From assembly GCF_036013525.1 (NCBI RefSeq), contig NZ_CP107853.1, positions 10,044,001 through 10,108,000 of the forward strand: a DNA stretch of 64,000 nucleotides, in the 5' to 3' direction. Both the position numbers and the translations under genes were made by a program. This document shows positions 35,062 to 44,644 of the stretch, in pieces. Positions within the stretch are counted from its first letter, which is position 1. Every line of letters begins with the position of its first letter. Origin of the DNA: Nonomuraea sp. NBC_00507 (GTDB taxonomy: Bacteria; Actinomycetota; Actinomycetes; Streptosporangiales; Streptosporangiaceae). A model generated the notes under the pieces. It was not told the origin of the DNA. It worked only from the letters and a program-made list of their open reading frames with translations, and did not search any database.

Positions 35062-36756
35062 TTATCCCGAGTCATGAGCAGCTGCGAGACCTAAACGCAA
35101 CCTTCCCGGGATCCGTCCGGCGACGTAGAGCCGCTCTCCCGACACGGCGTCGGTGCCCCCGAGGAACCGGTACTCCTCGCCGGGCTCGTACGCGGGAACC
35201 GCATGGGAAGCGGCCATCGACATGGCGAGCACCGTGACCGTGATCGAGTCGTCGCCAACGCGGTAGACCGCGGGCTCGCCCGGGTCGAGCTGCCAGGCGT
35301 GCTCGTCCAGGGCCACGGCGCCCGTCATGCGCCCGCCGGGCCGGAAGGCCAGCTCCAGCGCCCAGTCCACGGCCGGGCCCGCCAGGTCGACGGTCAGGTC
35401 GGTCCCGGTGTCCGTGATGGCCACGTGGACGGCGGTGGTCAGCGTGACCTCGTCCCGCGTGCGCAGGCCGAAGTCCATCGCCGAGCTGAACCGGCCATCG
35501 TCCACCAGCCCGTAGTGGCCGCGCGCGTCGCGGTTCTGATCCGTCATCGGCTGGTAGTAGGAGGCCGACACGGATTCCGTGAGCATCGCGGTCGTGCCCC
35601 CCTGATCGTCCTCGACCAGCAATCGGGCGGCGCGGAACGGCCCCAGGCCGAAGAAAGCACGCGAGAGACGCACGTCTCCCAGGACGGCCGCCCCGGCGAA
35701 CAGGCGGAGAAACGTCGGGGAGTTCGCCAGCCCGGAACGGATGCGTCTGTGGCGCGGATAGTCGGAACCGCCGAAGACCACGGTCGTCGTCGCGGGCCGA
35801 TGGTCGACGAGCAGTCCCGCGGCACCGAAGACGCGTTGCCGCGGTCTCCGGGGCGGGACGGGTTCCGGCAGCTCCCGCGCGATGCCGGGGTCGAGGATCA
35901 GCTCCGTGGCCGCGCGCGCCGGTGAGACGACCCCCTGGGACAGCGCGAGCCCGGCCGCCCAGGCGAGGTCGCCGCGGCCGCGCAGCAGCGCGATCCGGCG
36001 CAGCGGGAGCAGGTAGGGCGCCAGGGGCAGCGGCTGCCGCTGGTCCTGGCGGCGCGACAGCACCGTCTCGACCGACCCGTCCGGCAGCAGCAGATCGAGC
36101 GTGGCGTCGAGGTTCCGTTCGACGGCGTCGACCAGGTCAGGACGGTCGAACACCTCGGCGATGGTGAGCAGCGACGGGTTCGACACGTACGCGGCGTAGT
36201 TGGCGCTGCGTTCGGAGTAGAGCCCGTCGTCGTCGATGTCGACTCCCTCGGCCAGCCACTGGCCGACCCGTTCCGCCAGCACCCGATCGGGCGCGAGCCG
36301 GTGCAGCCTGGCCAGGGCGGCCGAGATCTCCCAGCGGTGGTTCGGGGTGTGCACTCCACCCCGCGCCAAGGCCGGGGTGACCGCCGTCAGCAGGTCGTCG
36401 AGCAGGTCCGCCAGCCGGTGCTCGGCCGCGCCGGGAGGGTCGCGCCGCAGCAGCCGCAGGGCGTCGGCGAGATCGTTGACGCTGAACGCGGAGTCCGGCG
36501 GGGAGTCGACGTTGTCACCGCCGGTGAACAACCCACCGGGACCCTGTAGCTCGCGCAGCCGGGCGGCGAGCCGGGCCGCGTGATCGAGCAGCCGGCCGTC
36601 CCGCCCGTACGCGACGAGGGCCAGGATTCGTTCGGCCAGCCGGCGGTGTTGCAGGTGACCCCCGCCATCGCCCTCGTTGAGGATCGCCTTGACCTGCCCG
36701 GTCAGGGCAGCCTGGACCGCCGCGGTGAACGCAGCGTCAACATGTTTGTCGTTCAT
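35062..36756 (-). CDS. Toroid-fold polysaccharide lyase-like protein
   Basis: This 564-residue cytosolic protein has an N-terminal helical toroid (about 1-300) with GVHTPNHRWEISAAL and YSERSANYAAYVSNPS, then a beta-rich C-terminal half (about 310-550). This layout matches heparinase II/III-like and related polysaccharide lyases, where Asn, His and Tyr of such motifs act at the active site. It has no signal peptide, so it would process imported oligosaccharides. The start codon lies inside the tail of a decayed GntR fragment. Function is inferred from fold-level resemblance. Confidence 0.65.
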   Translation of the reverse strand: MNDKHVDAAFTAAVQAALTGQVKAILNEGDGGGHLQHRRLAERILALVAYGRDGRLLDHAARLAARLRELQGPGGLFTGGDNVDSPPDSAFSVNDLADALRLLRRDPPGAAEHRLADLLDDLLTAVTPALARGGVHTPNHRWEISAALARLHRLAPDRVLAERVGQWLAEGVDIDDDGLYSERSANYAAYVSNPSLLTIAEVFDRPDLVDAVERNLDATLDLLLPDGSVETVLSRRQDQRQPLPLAPYLLPLRRIALLRGRGDLAWAAGLALSQGVVSPARAATELILDPGIARELPEPVPPRRPRQRVFGAAGLLVDHRPATTTVVFGGSDYPRHRRIRSGLANSPTFLRLFAGAAVLGDVRLSRAFFGLGPFRAARLLVEDDQGGTTAMLTESVSASYYQPMTDQNRDARGHYGLVDDGRFSSAMDFGLRTRDEVTLTTAVHVAITDTGTDLTVDLAGPAVDWALELAFRPGGRMTGAVALDEHAWQLDPGEPAVYRVGDDSITVTVLAMSMAASHAVPAYEPGEEYRFLGGTDAVSGERLYVAGRIPGRLRLGLAAAHDSG

Positions 36757-36880
36757 CTCTGCATCGACCAGCCATGAGCGGGTTCATCTGGAAGCTGTAG
36801 CGGGCCGCGGCGTAGAGGTGCGTGCCGTACTCCACGGGCGTGCCGCTGTCGTTGTAGGCGACGATGCCGGCCGGTTCATG
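36737..36880 (-). pseudogene. C-terminal fragment of a GntR/UTRA regulator
   Basis: A frame between the two lyase-like genes reads HEPAGIVAYNDSGTPVEYG then THLYAAARYSFQM, matching the end of UTRA ligand-binding domains (the conserved G-x-P-V-E-Y-G strand). No start codon, DNA-binding domain or rest of UTRA is present. It overlaps the start of the next gene by about 20 bases. It is probably what remains of the locus's former regulator. Confidence 0.6.
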
Positions 36881-36890
36881 CTGATCTCCT

Positions 36891-38288
36891 TCAGAGCGGC
36901 GAGATCTCGAGGGTGAGGCGGAGGGGGCCTGGGTAACGGATTCGGTAGGGGGCGGGTCTGGCGGCGGCGCCGGTGGAGACGGTCACCGACAGGCCCGGCA
37001 GGAGCCAGCGGTCCGCGCCGACGTCAGCCCGGCAGTCCGACTCGAACTCGAGGTCGCCCGCGGCGGTGACCTCGAGCACGCCGTCCTTGGTCACGGTGGC
37101 GTCGACGCCGGCGGACGGCATGACGCGCAGCCAGTGCGGCGCGCCGTCGTCGCCGCGCCAGTGGACGGTGACCGGGTGGTACTGATCGTCCGCATCTGTC
37201 TTGGCGCCGCCGGTGTCCTGGGCGCCGATCATGTGGTGCGGCCCGAGCCACGACGTGGCGATCCGCCGCGGGGACTCGGTGACGGTGGTGCTGACCCAGC
37301 GCGGTTCCTCCGGGGCCGGGGCGAGCAGCCCGGCGGCCTTGGGGTGGGCGCCGAGCAGGGCGAAGCAGGGGGCGAAGCACAGGTCGTGCGCGTGGACCGC
37401 CTGTGAGGGGTCGCCGGCGGGCAGCGGCGCGCGCTCCAGGCCGTCGGCCAGCGCGATCCATTGGCCGATCAGGGACACGTAGCCGGACAGGTCCATGCCG
37501 TACGAGCGGTCGTACGGACCCGCCAGGTTGCGCAGGCCGGGGTGGTAGCGCCGGCCGATCTCCGTCCAGAGGCCGACCTCCATCTCGTCACCGAGTTCGC
37601 GCAGGACCGGCGATGAGCTGCCGCGCCAGAGGGCCAGAGCGAACAGGTCCACTCCGTAGTAGGTGGGCGAGTTGAATTCGGCGAACGTCCGCGTCCGCCG
37701 CCAGATGTCGAAGACCTGCCGTCCCAGGCCCTCGCCGGCCGCGGCCAGCGCGGGATCGCCGCTCCGGACGCCGACCTCGTGCATGAGATGCGCGCTCATC
37801 AGGGCGATGTTGCTGTAGTGCGGCGACACCGCGCGTTCTCTGGCGTTGCCGGCCGCCAGGGCGAGCGCCCCGGTGATCCGCCGGACCAGGTCGTCCGGCA
37901 GCGTCTCGCCGTACTCGTGCAGGACGAGCAGGAGCGTGCAGCCGACGAACTCGCGCCAGTTCGGGTCGTAGTCGTTCCACAGGACCGGGTCGGCGGGGGG
38001 CTGCGGCTCCTGGGGCGAGCGCCGCCAGGTTCCGTCGTACGGCGTCCCCGGCGCCATGTACTGGTGCGTCAGGACCGAAGCCAGCGCCTCGGCGGCCCGC
38101 TCGGTGTCGGCCCTCATGAGCAGGCCGAGCGCGTACCAGGAGGTCTCCCTGACGCCATGGGTGCGCCAGGCGTGCGAGGACCTGGCGAGGGAGGTCGCCG
38201 GGTAGCGCAGGAGCCGCACTTCGGGGTCCCACAGCGAGTCCATCCACGCCATGGCCCGCGCCGCGAGCTGATGGCCTGGTCCACTCAC
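36891..38288 (-). CDS. Uncharacterised helical-toroid carbohydrate-active-like protein
   Basis: This 465-residue protein is mainly helical to about residue 320 (WNDYDPNWREFVGCTLLL, FNSPTYYGVDLFALAL, GPYDRSYGMDL), then beta-rich (VTVHWRGDDGAPHWLRV and on). The two-part layout resembles (alpha/alpha)-toroid lyases and hydrolases, and conserved Tyr/Asp/Asn clusters suggest an active enzyme. No known family can be named with confidence. The start is GTG. No signal peptide is seen. It is the first gene of the minus-strand set that includes the second lyase-like gene and the transporter. Confidence 0.6.
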   Translation of the reverse strand: MSGPGHQLAARAMAWMDSLWDPEVRLLRYPATSLARSSHAWRTHGVRETSWYALGLLMRADTERAAEALASVLTHQYMAPGTPYDGTWRRSPQEPQPPADPVLWNDYDPNWREFVGCTLLLVLHEYGETLPDDLVRRITGALALAAGNARERAVSPHYSNIALMSAHLMHEVGVRSGDPALAAAGEGLGRQVFDIWRRTRTFAEFNSPTYYGVDLFALALWRGSSSPVLRELGDEMEVGLWTEIGRRYHPGLRNLAGPYDRSYGMDLSGYVSLIGQWIALADGLERAPLPAGDPSQAVHAHDLCFAPCFALLGAHPKAAGLLAPAPEEPRWVSTTVTESPRRIATSWLGPHHMIGAQDTGGAKTDADDQYHPVTVHWRGDDGAPHWLRVMPSAGVDATVTKDGVLEVTAAGDLEFESDCRADVGADRWLLPGLSVTVSTGAAARPAPYRIRYPGPLRLTLEISPL

Positions 38289-38308
38289 AGGATCTACCTT
38301 TCACCTGT

Positions 38309-38318
38309 TGTCATGACA
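38309..38318. promoter_or_regulatory. Short palindrome between divergent genes
   Basis: TGTCATGACA is a perfect 10-base palindrome in the 125-base gap between the toroid gene and the divergent GntR-SBP regulator. It is a candidate operator for that regulator. No other copy was used to support it. Confidence 0.3.
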
Positions 38319-38413
38319 TTCGGTGATTAGACCTGAAGGAGATGCGCAGTGTCAATAGTGGCAAATAGGATGGCAAAAGAACGGTTTCGAGCGTGCTGCA
38401 CCAAGGGAGCGTG

Positions 38414-39880
38414 ATGTCGCACAGTCAGCCGCCACCGCTGTACGAGCAGCTCAAGGCCCGCCTGGTGGCGGACATCAGGGCCGGGCGCTTCGGTCCGGAC
38501 GGCAGGATCCCCACCGAGCAGGAGCTGTGCGAGGAGTTCGGGCTGAGCCGCACCCCGGTGGCCAGGGCGCTGACCGAGCTGGCCCAGGAGGGAATCGTCC
38601 TGCGGCAGCGGCGGCGCGGCACGTTCGTCAACCCCGCGTGGGCCAGCGGGGCGGCTCCGGCGGAGGAGGAGCAGGAGACGGCCGACCTGACCGTCCTGGC
38701 GACCGGCACGGTCAGCGTCGACCACCTGCGGACGGCGGCGGCCGGCGCGGCCGTCCGGCCGCGGATCCGCACGGTGCGATTCGACGAGCTCCACGCGGCC
38801 TTCCTGCGGGCCATCGCCGAAGGGCGCGGCCCCGACCTGGCCGTGCTCGACTCCGTCTGGGTGGCCGAGTTCGCCAGGGCGGGCTTCCTGACCCCGCTGG
38901 AGGACCTCGACGCCGACGGCTGGCTGGCCAACGAGTACACCCGCGACCTGCTGCCCCCGTTCTCCCACCGGTTCGGCGGACGGACGCCGGCGGTGCATGC
39001 ACCGGCCGACGTCACCGGGCTGTGGTACCGGCGCGAGACGTTCGAACGTCTCGGGCTCCGCGCGCCCCGGACCTGGGAGGAACTGCGCGCCACCGGCCGG
39101 CTCCTGGCCGGGCGTCGTCCGGGGTCCGGGCACGTCCTCGTCATGCCGGGCGGGCGCCGGGCGGGGGAAGAGACCACGTACGCGCTGACCGGGCTGCTCG
39201 CCGCCAACGGCGCCCTCGTCCTGGGCGAGGCAGGCGAGGTGGTCCTGGACAGCCCGGCAGCCGCGGAGACCATGCGCCTGGTCCGGGAGCTGATCGCTGA
39301 CGGGGTGCTGTCGCCGGACGTCGCCGGCTTCGGCAAGGACGAGGCCGTCGAACTGCTGGCCGCGGGCAGAGCCGAGATGTGCGTCGGCGCGAGCTACCAG
39401 GCCGGTGCGCTGGCGAAGGTGATGAGGCTCTCGCTCGATGAGGTGCACAGCAGGTTCGGCTTCGCCCCGATGCCGCGCGGCCCGGAAGGCCGCTCCGCGG
39501 TGATGTGCGGCGGGATGGTGTACGTGATCCCGCGGCAGGCCCGCCGTCCCGAGGCCGCGATGCGGCTGCTGCGGGCCGCCATGGCTCCCGACGCCCTGGT
39601 CCGGCTGTGCCTCATCACCGGGCAGCTGCCGCCGCGACGGACCTCGCTCCAGGCGGCCGCCGCCGTGTCGGCCTTCCACGCCCAGACCGCCGCGCTTCTC
39701 GACCGTGCCGTCCTGCGTCCGGTGAGCCCGGTGTACGCGCTCGTTTCCGCTCAGCTCCAGGTCATGATCGAGGAGGTTCTCCGCGGCGAGCGCGGCCCGG
39801 CCGCCGCCGTCGCCCGCACCGCCGATCTGATCCGCGCCGTCACGATGGCCGCTGACGTGACGCGACCTGCAGCGGGCTGA
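38414..39880 (+). CDS. GntR DNA-binding domain fused to a solute-binding-protein domain
   Basis: This 488-residue protein starts with a GntR winged helix (PPPLYEQLKARLVADI, then GLSRTPVARALTELAQEGIV, to about 75) and a short Glu-rich linker. The rest (about 90-480) is an extracellular-solute-binding-protein fold (VTGLWYRRETFERLG, RTWEELRATGRLLAG, GFAPMPRGPEG). There is no signal peptide or lipobox, so the binding-protein part must act inside the cell as the ligand sensor. The gene is divergent from the toroid/transporter set it probably controls. AGGGAG precedes the ATG. Confidence 0.9.
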   Translation: MSHSQPPPLYEQLKARLVADIRAGRFGPDGRIPTEQELCEEFGLSRTPVARALTELAQEGIVLRQRRRGTFVNPAWASGAAPAEEEQETADLTVLATGTVSVDHLRTAAAGAAVRPRIRTVRFDELHAAFLRAIAEGRGPDLAVLDSVWVAEFARAGFLTPLEDLDADGWLANEYTRDLLPPFSHRFGGRTPAVHAPADVTGLWYRRETFERLGLRAPRTWEELRATGRLLAGRRPGSGHVLVMPGGRRAGEETTYALTGLLAANGALVLGEAGEVVLDSPAAAETMRLVRELIADGVLSPDVAGFGKDEAVELLAAGRAEMCVGASYQAGALAKVMRLSLDEVHSRFGFAPMPRGPEGRSAVMCGGMVYVIPRQARRPEAAMRLLRAAMAPDALVRLCLITGQLPPRRTSLQAAAAVSAFHAQTAALLDRAVLRPVSPVYALVSAQLQVMIEEVLRGERGPAAAVARTADLIRAVTMAADVTRPAAG

Positions 39881-40064
39881 CTACGGGGACCACCTCCGCC
39901 GCACGGTCAAGGCACGCTCCGGTGACAGCGCCTGTCCGCTCCGGGGCAGAAGCGGTGGGGCGGAAGCGACCATGTCTGATCATGATAGGACGATGCCCGC
40001 AATGAGCCGGCTTTCCGGCACCACTACTATGGCCGGCTGGTAACAACGACCGAGGAGTGAGGAC

Positions 40065-41858
40065 GTGGAACGTACGTTCCAGGTCGATCTGCGAGGGATC
40101 GTCGACCTGTTCAGCCGACACCTGTACGCCAGTCCACGGGTGTACCTGCGGGAGCTCCTGCAGAACGCGGTCGACGCCATCACCGCGCGCCGGGCGATCG
40201 ACCCGGATGCGCCGGCCGTGGTGTCGATCGAGCCACCCGAGGTCACCGGCGACGGGACACTGCGCATACACGACAGTGGTATCGGCCTGTCCGAGCCCGA
40301 GGTGCACGAGCTGCTCGCCACGATCGGGCGTAGCTCCAAGCGGGACGACCTGGGCCTGGCGCGGCACGAGTTCCTCGGCCAGTTCGGCATCGGACTGTTG
40401 TCCTGCTTTCTGGTGGCCGACGAGGTCCGGGTGACCACCCGCTCCGCACACGGCGGGCCGACGGTGGAGTGGACCGGCCTGGCCGACGGGCGCTATCGCG
40501 TGGCCCCCGCGACGCGCGATCGCACAGAGCCCGGTACCACGGTGACGCTCAGCCCGGTACCCGGCATGGCTCGCTGGCTGGCCGGCGAGATGGTGAACGA
40601 CCTGGTGACGTCGTACGGGGACGCGTTGCCGGTGACGATTTCGATCGCCGGGCGGCGGGTGAACTCCGGTGCGCTGCCCTGGCAGCACGGGTACCCGTCG
40701 CCGGCCGCGCGAGCCGGGGCACTGCGCGCGTACGCCGAACGCGTCTTCGGCTTCGCCCCGTTCGACGTGATCGACCTGGCGGTCCCCGAGGCCGGGCTGA
40801 CCGGGCTGGCGTTCGTCCTGCCGATGGCGGCCAATCCCGCGGCCCAGTCGGGTCACCGGGTGTACCTGCGCCGGATGCTGCTGGCCGACGGCGTCGACAA
40901 GCTCCTACCAGAGTGGGCGTTCTTCGTCCGGTGCGTGGTGAACACCGGCGAACTCCGCCCGACCGCCAGCCGCGAGGCATTGTACGAAGACGACCTGCTC
41001 GCCGACACGCGGGAGGCACTCGGCGCGCAGGTGAGGGACTGGCTCGTGCGCCTGGCCGCGACCGAGCCGGACCGCCTCCGGCAGTTCCTGGCCGTCCATC
41101 ACCTGGGCGTCAAGTCACTGGCATTGCACGATGTGGAGATGCTGCGGGTGGTGGACCGGTGGTGGCCGATGGAGACCGACGCCGGGCCGATGACGCTCGC
41201 CGATTTCCGTCGACGACACCCGGTGGTGCGCTACACGGCGACCGCCGACGAGTTCCGCGTGCTGGCCGCGGTCGCCAGCGCGCAGAACTTCGGCCTGGTC
41301 AACGGCGGCTACGCGTACGACATCGAGATCATGCGCCGGCTTCCGCTGCTGGACCCGGCGATCGTCGTACGCCGGCTGGACCCCACCGAGCTGGCCACCC
41401 GGTTCGAGCCGCCGGACCCGATGCTGGAGGCCCGGCTGCGGCCGTTCCTCACAGCGGCCGCCGGCGTCCTGCGGAACCTGGCATGCGACGTGGTACCGCG
41501 TTCCTTCGACCCGCCTGCCCTGCCGGCCCTGTACCTGACGAGCCGGGCCGCGGTGCAGGCGGCGGAGATGCGGACGGCCCGGTCGTCGGCGGGTGAGTTG
41601 TGGTCCGGAGTGCTCGGCGCCGTGGACACCACTGACCCGCTGCACCGGCCGCAGCTGATCCTCAACCTGCGCAACCCCGTCGTGCGGCGGGTCGCCGAGG
41701 TGCGCGACCCGGCCCTGGCCGCTCTCGGCGTTCAGGCTCTGTACGGTCAGGCGCTGCTGTCCGGGCACCATCCGCTCCGCCCGGAGGACGGCGCGATGCT
41801 CAACCGTTCCTTCCTGGACCTGCTGGACTGGGCCATCGGCGCGGCAGGCGCCCGATGA
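40065..41858 (+). CDS. HSP90-family ATPase
   Basis: This 597-residue GHKL protein has the HSP90 ATP site: RELLQNAVDA with catalytic Glu30, Asn34 and Asp37, HDSGIGLSE, and GQFGIGLLSCFLVAD as the lid region. NTGELRPTASREALYED corresponds to the middle-domain segment seen in HtpG. The rest diverges from canonical HtpG (about 624 residues). The GTG start follows GAGGAG. The stop overlaps the ATG of the TPR gene, so the two proteins are likely made together and act together. A chaperone with a dedicated TPR partner is inferred. Confidence 0.85.
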   Translation: MERTFQVDLRGIVDLFSRHLYASPRVYLRELLQNAVDAITARRAIDPDAPAVVSIEPPEVTGDGTLRIHDSGIGLSEPEVHELLATIGRSSKRDDLGLARHEFLGQFGIGLLSCFLVADEVRVTTRSAHGGPTVEWTGLADGRYRVAPATRDRTEPGTTVTLSPVPGMARWLAGEMVNDLVTSYGDALPVTISIAGRRVNSGALPWQHGYPSPAARAGALRAYAERVFGFAPFDVIDLAVPEAGLTGLAFVLPMAANPAAQSGHRVYLRRMLLADGVDKLLPEWAFFVRCVVNTGELRPTASREALYEDDLLADTREALGAQVRDWLVRLAATEPDRLRQFLAVHHLGVKSLALHDVEMLRVVDRWWPMETDAGPMTLADFRRRHPVVRYTATADEFRVLAAVASAQNFGLVNGGYAYDIEIMRRLPLLDPAIVVRRLDPTELATRFEPPDPMLEARLRPFLTAAAGVLRNLACDVVPRSFDPPALPALYLTSRAAVQAAEMRTARSSAGELWSGVLGAVDTTDPLHRPQLILNLRNPVVRRVAEVRDPALAALGVQALYGQALLSGHHPLRPEDGAMLNRSFLDLLDWAIGAAGAR

Positions 41859-44644
41859 GCCGGAGCGGGGCCGAGCTGGCCACCATGCTGGAGCAGGCCA
41901 GGCGGATGGGCCACGGCGAGGCGCAGACCGCGCTGCTGGAGGACCTGGTGCGGCACGCCGACGCCGGCGGACTGCACCGGCTGGCCTTCGCCGCGCGCCG
42001 CAGCCTGGCCAACGCGTACAGCATCGGTCGTCAGTGGGACAAGGCGTTCCCGCTGTTCTCCCGCTGCCTGAGCGAGTACGACGCACGGCCCGGCGAGTTC
42101 GGGCCGGAAGAGGATTGGTCGCTGCGCAGCTGGTACGCGAGCATCGCCCAGTCGATGGCCGAGTTTCCCGAGATCAGCCTGGCCCAGATCTACGGCGCCT
42201 TCGAGGACATGGAGCGCCGTTTCCGCGCCGGTGGTCACAGTCTGCGGCAGGTGTACGACGCACGCCGGTGGGTGGCACAGCTCGCCCGCGACTGGCCCGA
42301 GGAGGAGCGCTGCCACCAGCAGTGGGAGGCGGCCGGCGGGCCCGATCCGGACTCGGTGTGGGACTTCGAGGTCCAGGTCGAGCGGCTGGTCCTGCGCGGC
42401 GACGACGCGTCCGTCGCGCGGGCGCTGGCCCTCGCCGGGCCGGTGCTCGCGGGTGAGGTCACCTTCACGGAGCCGTCCGCTCCGATCCAGTGCCTGATGT
42501 TGCTGCCGCTGGCCCGCGCCGGGCGACTGGAGGAGGCGGCGAAGGCGTTCAACCGGGCACGCCGTGCGATGTACCAGGGCGTCTACCGATACGAGTACGG
42601 CGGCATGAAGATCGAGTTCTGTGCGCTGACCGGTAATGAGGAGACCGGGCTGTCGGCTCTGCGGGAGCAGCTGGCGGGCTTTCCCACGCTGAACCGGCCG
42701 AACGGCAAGATGGAGTTCGCCACCGCCGCGGCGGTCCTGCTCCGGCGGCTGACCGCGGCCGGCCGGGGCGACGAGACGGTCCGAGCGAACGGCAGCGACC
42801 TCACCTGGTCCGTGGCCGAGCTGTGCCACGAGATGGAGAGCACCGCGCGGGACCTGGCCGCCCGGTTCGACGCGCGCAACGGCACCACCTGTCAGGGGGA
42901 CCGGATCCGCGCCCGGCTGACCGCGCCTCCCGTCGTCGACTTCCTGCCGCTCTCTCCGGGCGCCCGCCGACCGGTACGGCTGGAGATCCCGTCCGGCCTG
43001 CCGCCCGAGGCGTTGCTGGACCGGGCCGAGTGGCACGAGCGACGGGACGAGTCCGCCTTGGCCCGCCGGTATGTGGCCGCCGTCGGCACACCCCCGCTGC
43101 ACCTGGCCGCGCGCCACGCCGAGCTGACCGCTCTGACCGACTCCGAGCGGGCCGAGGAACGGTTCCGCTGGGCGGCGGAGGCCTATCGGCAGGCCGGCGA
43201 CCAGCAGCGCTACCTGCTGTGCACGTGCCGGCTCGGCAACTGGCTGTGCAAGCAGGACCGGTTCCACGAGGGCCTGCCGATGGTGACCTGGGCGATGGGC
43301 GAACTGCGCCGTACCGGCCGGCACGAGCTGATCGCCCGGGGCGAACTGCTCCATGCCCGTTCGCTGTCCTGGGCCGGGAAGGTGCCGAAGGCGTACCAGA
43401 CTCTGGCGAATGGCGTCCGGCATGCCCTGGCCTGTGGCGATCCGATCCTGATCGGCTCGCTGGCGCTGACTGAAGGCCTCTGGCGGGAGTTCGACCGATT
43501 CCCGCCTGCCCAGGTGATCGGCCTGGCCGACACGGCACGGCAGGCGTTCGCCGCCGCGGGTTCACCCGGTCAGCTCGTCAGGGCGTTCGAGCTCCGGCGC
43601 CGCGGCCACGAACGGGCCGGCGCGCCGCATCACTTCACCGACCTGGTCGAACAGGAACTCGCCACGCTACCGCCGTCAGCACCGGCACAGCTGCGCGGCT
43701 ACCTCCGGTATCGGCGCGGTGTCGCCCTCGTCCTCGCCGGTCGCGCGGCCGACGCACTCGACGACCTGATCGACGGAGTCGGCGAGGCACGCTCCCGCGA
43801 CGCCGACACCGCCGAACAGGGCTATCACCTCGCCGTGGCGTACCGGGCTGCGGGCCGGGCCGAGGACGCGATGGAGACGGCCGCCGACGTGGCCGCGTGG
43901 CTGGACCACTTGCGGGAGCTAGGAAAGCTGGCCGAGCCGGACAAGGCCGACTGGAACCGTCTCCTGCTCGCCGAGTGCCATCAGATCCTCGGCCACCACG
44001 CCTCCGCGCTCGAAGAGTACGAGAAAGTCGCGGCCTCGGCCCGCGGCCGGAACGACGCGAGACTGCTTCTCCAGGCGCTGATGCCATCGGCGAAGATCCA
44101 CGACCTCCTGGACGAGGACGCGGAGGCGGCCGCGACCTACCGGGAGGCCGCCGATGCCGCGGCCGGGCTCGGCGACGTGCACGCGGCGGCCGTCTGCCGC
44201 GCGTCCGAGGCGCTGTCCCTGCAGCGGACCGGTGACCTCGAGCGGGCCCTCGCCGTACTCGCTCAGGCTGAGGCCATGACCGGCGCGCTGCCCGCCGAGC
44301 CCGCGGAGCGCCTCCCGCGGAACTGGGCGATCACGTTTCGCAGCGCCGCGCACGTGCTGTCCGCGGCGGGCCGCCTCCAGGAGGCGGCGGACCGCGCGGC
44401 ACGTGCGGCCACGGCCTTCCGGCAGGTGGGTGAGGTGACCGACGCGACGACCATGGACTTCCTGCATGCCCGTACCCTGGTCCGGCTGGGCCGTCCCGAC
44501 CTCGCCGAGCCGCTGTTGCGAGCCATCATCGAGGCCGCCGGTCAGGACACGCCGCTGCACCAAGCGGCGGCTCGGGCGCTGGCGGAGACCCTGGAGCAGC
44601 TCCGCCGATCCGCCGGACCCAGCCGGAGCGCTCCCAACGGTTGA
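41855..44644 (+). CDS. Large TPR-repeat protein, HSP90 partner
   Basis: This 929-residue protein is almost wholly helical, with repeated A-rich helix pairs of TPR type (for example HRLAFAARRSLANAYSIGRQ, LAVAYRAAGRAEDAMETAAD, HQILGHHASALEEYEKVA). No enzymatic domain, signal or membrane segment is visible. The ATG overlaps the HSP90 stop. TPR proteins commonly bind HSP90, though usually through a C-terminal EEVD that this HSP90 lacks. Its role as client adaptor or scaffold is inferred. Confidence 0.8.
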   Translation: MSRSGAELATMLEQARRMGHGEAQTALLEDLVRHADAGGLHRLAFAARRSLANAYSIGRQWDKAFPLFSRCLSEYDARPGEFGPEEDWSLRSWYASIAQSMAEFPEISLAQIYGAFEDMERRFRAGGHSLRQVYDARRWVAQLARDWPEEERCHQQWEAAGGPDPDSVWDFEVQVERLVLRGDDASVARALALAGPVLAGEVTFTEPSAPIQCLMLLPLARAGRLEEAAKAFNRARRAMYQGVYRYEYGGMKIEFCALTGNEETGLSALREQLAGFPTLNRPNGKMEFATAAAVLLRRLTAAGRGDETVRANGSDLTWSVAELCHEMESTARDLAARFDARNGTTCQGDRIRARLTAPPVVDFLPLSPGARRPVRLEIPSGLPPEALLDRAEWHERRDESALARRYVAAVGTPPLHLAARHAELTALTDSERAEERFRWAAEAYRQAGDQQRYLLCTCRLGNWLCKQDRFHEGLPMVTWAMGELRRTGRHELIARGELLHARSLSWAGKVPKAYQTLANGVRHALACGDPILIGSLALTEGLWREFDRFPPAQVIGLADTARQAFAAAGSPGQLVRAFELRRRGHERAGAPHHFTDLVEQELATLPPSAPAQLRGYLRYRRGVALVLAGRAADALDDLIDGVGEARSRDADTAEQGYHLAVAYRAAGRAEDAMETAADVAAWLDHLRELGKLAEPDKADWNRLLLAECHQILGHHASALEEYEKVAASARGRNDARLLLQALMPSAKIHDLLDEDAEAAATYREAADAAAGLGDVHAAAVCRASEALSLQRTGDLERALAVLAQAEAMTGALPAEPAERLPRNWAITFRSAAHVLSAAGRLQEAADRAARAATAFRQVGEVTDATTMDFLHARTLVRLGRPDLAEPLLRAIIEAAGQDTPLHQAAARALAETLEQLRRSAGPSRSAPNG

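Noticed and set aside
44624..44636. CGGAGCGCTCCCA near the end of the TPR gene
   Set aside because: Two mismatches to the CebR consensus, inside coding sequence, and no promoter follows. Probably chance in GC-rich DNA.
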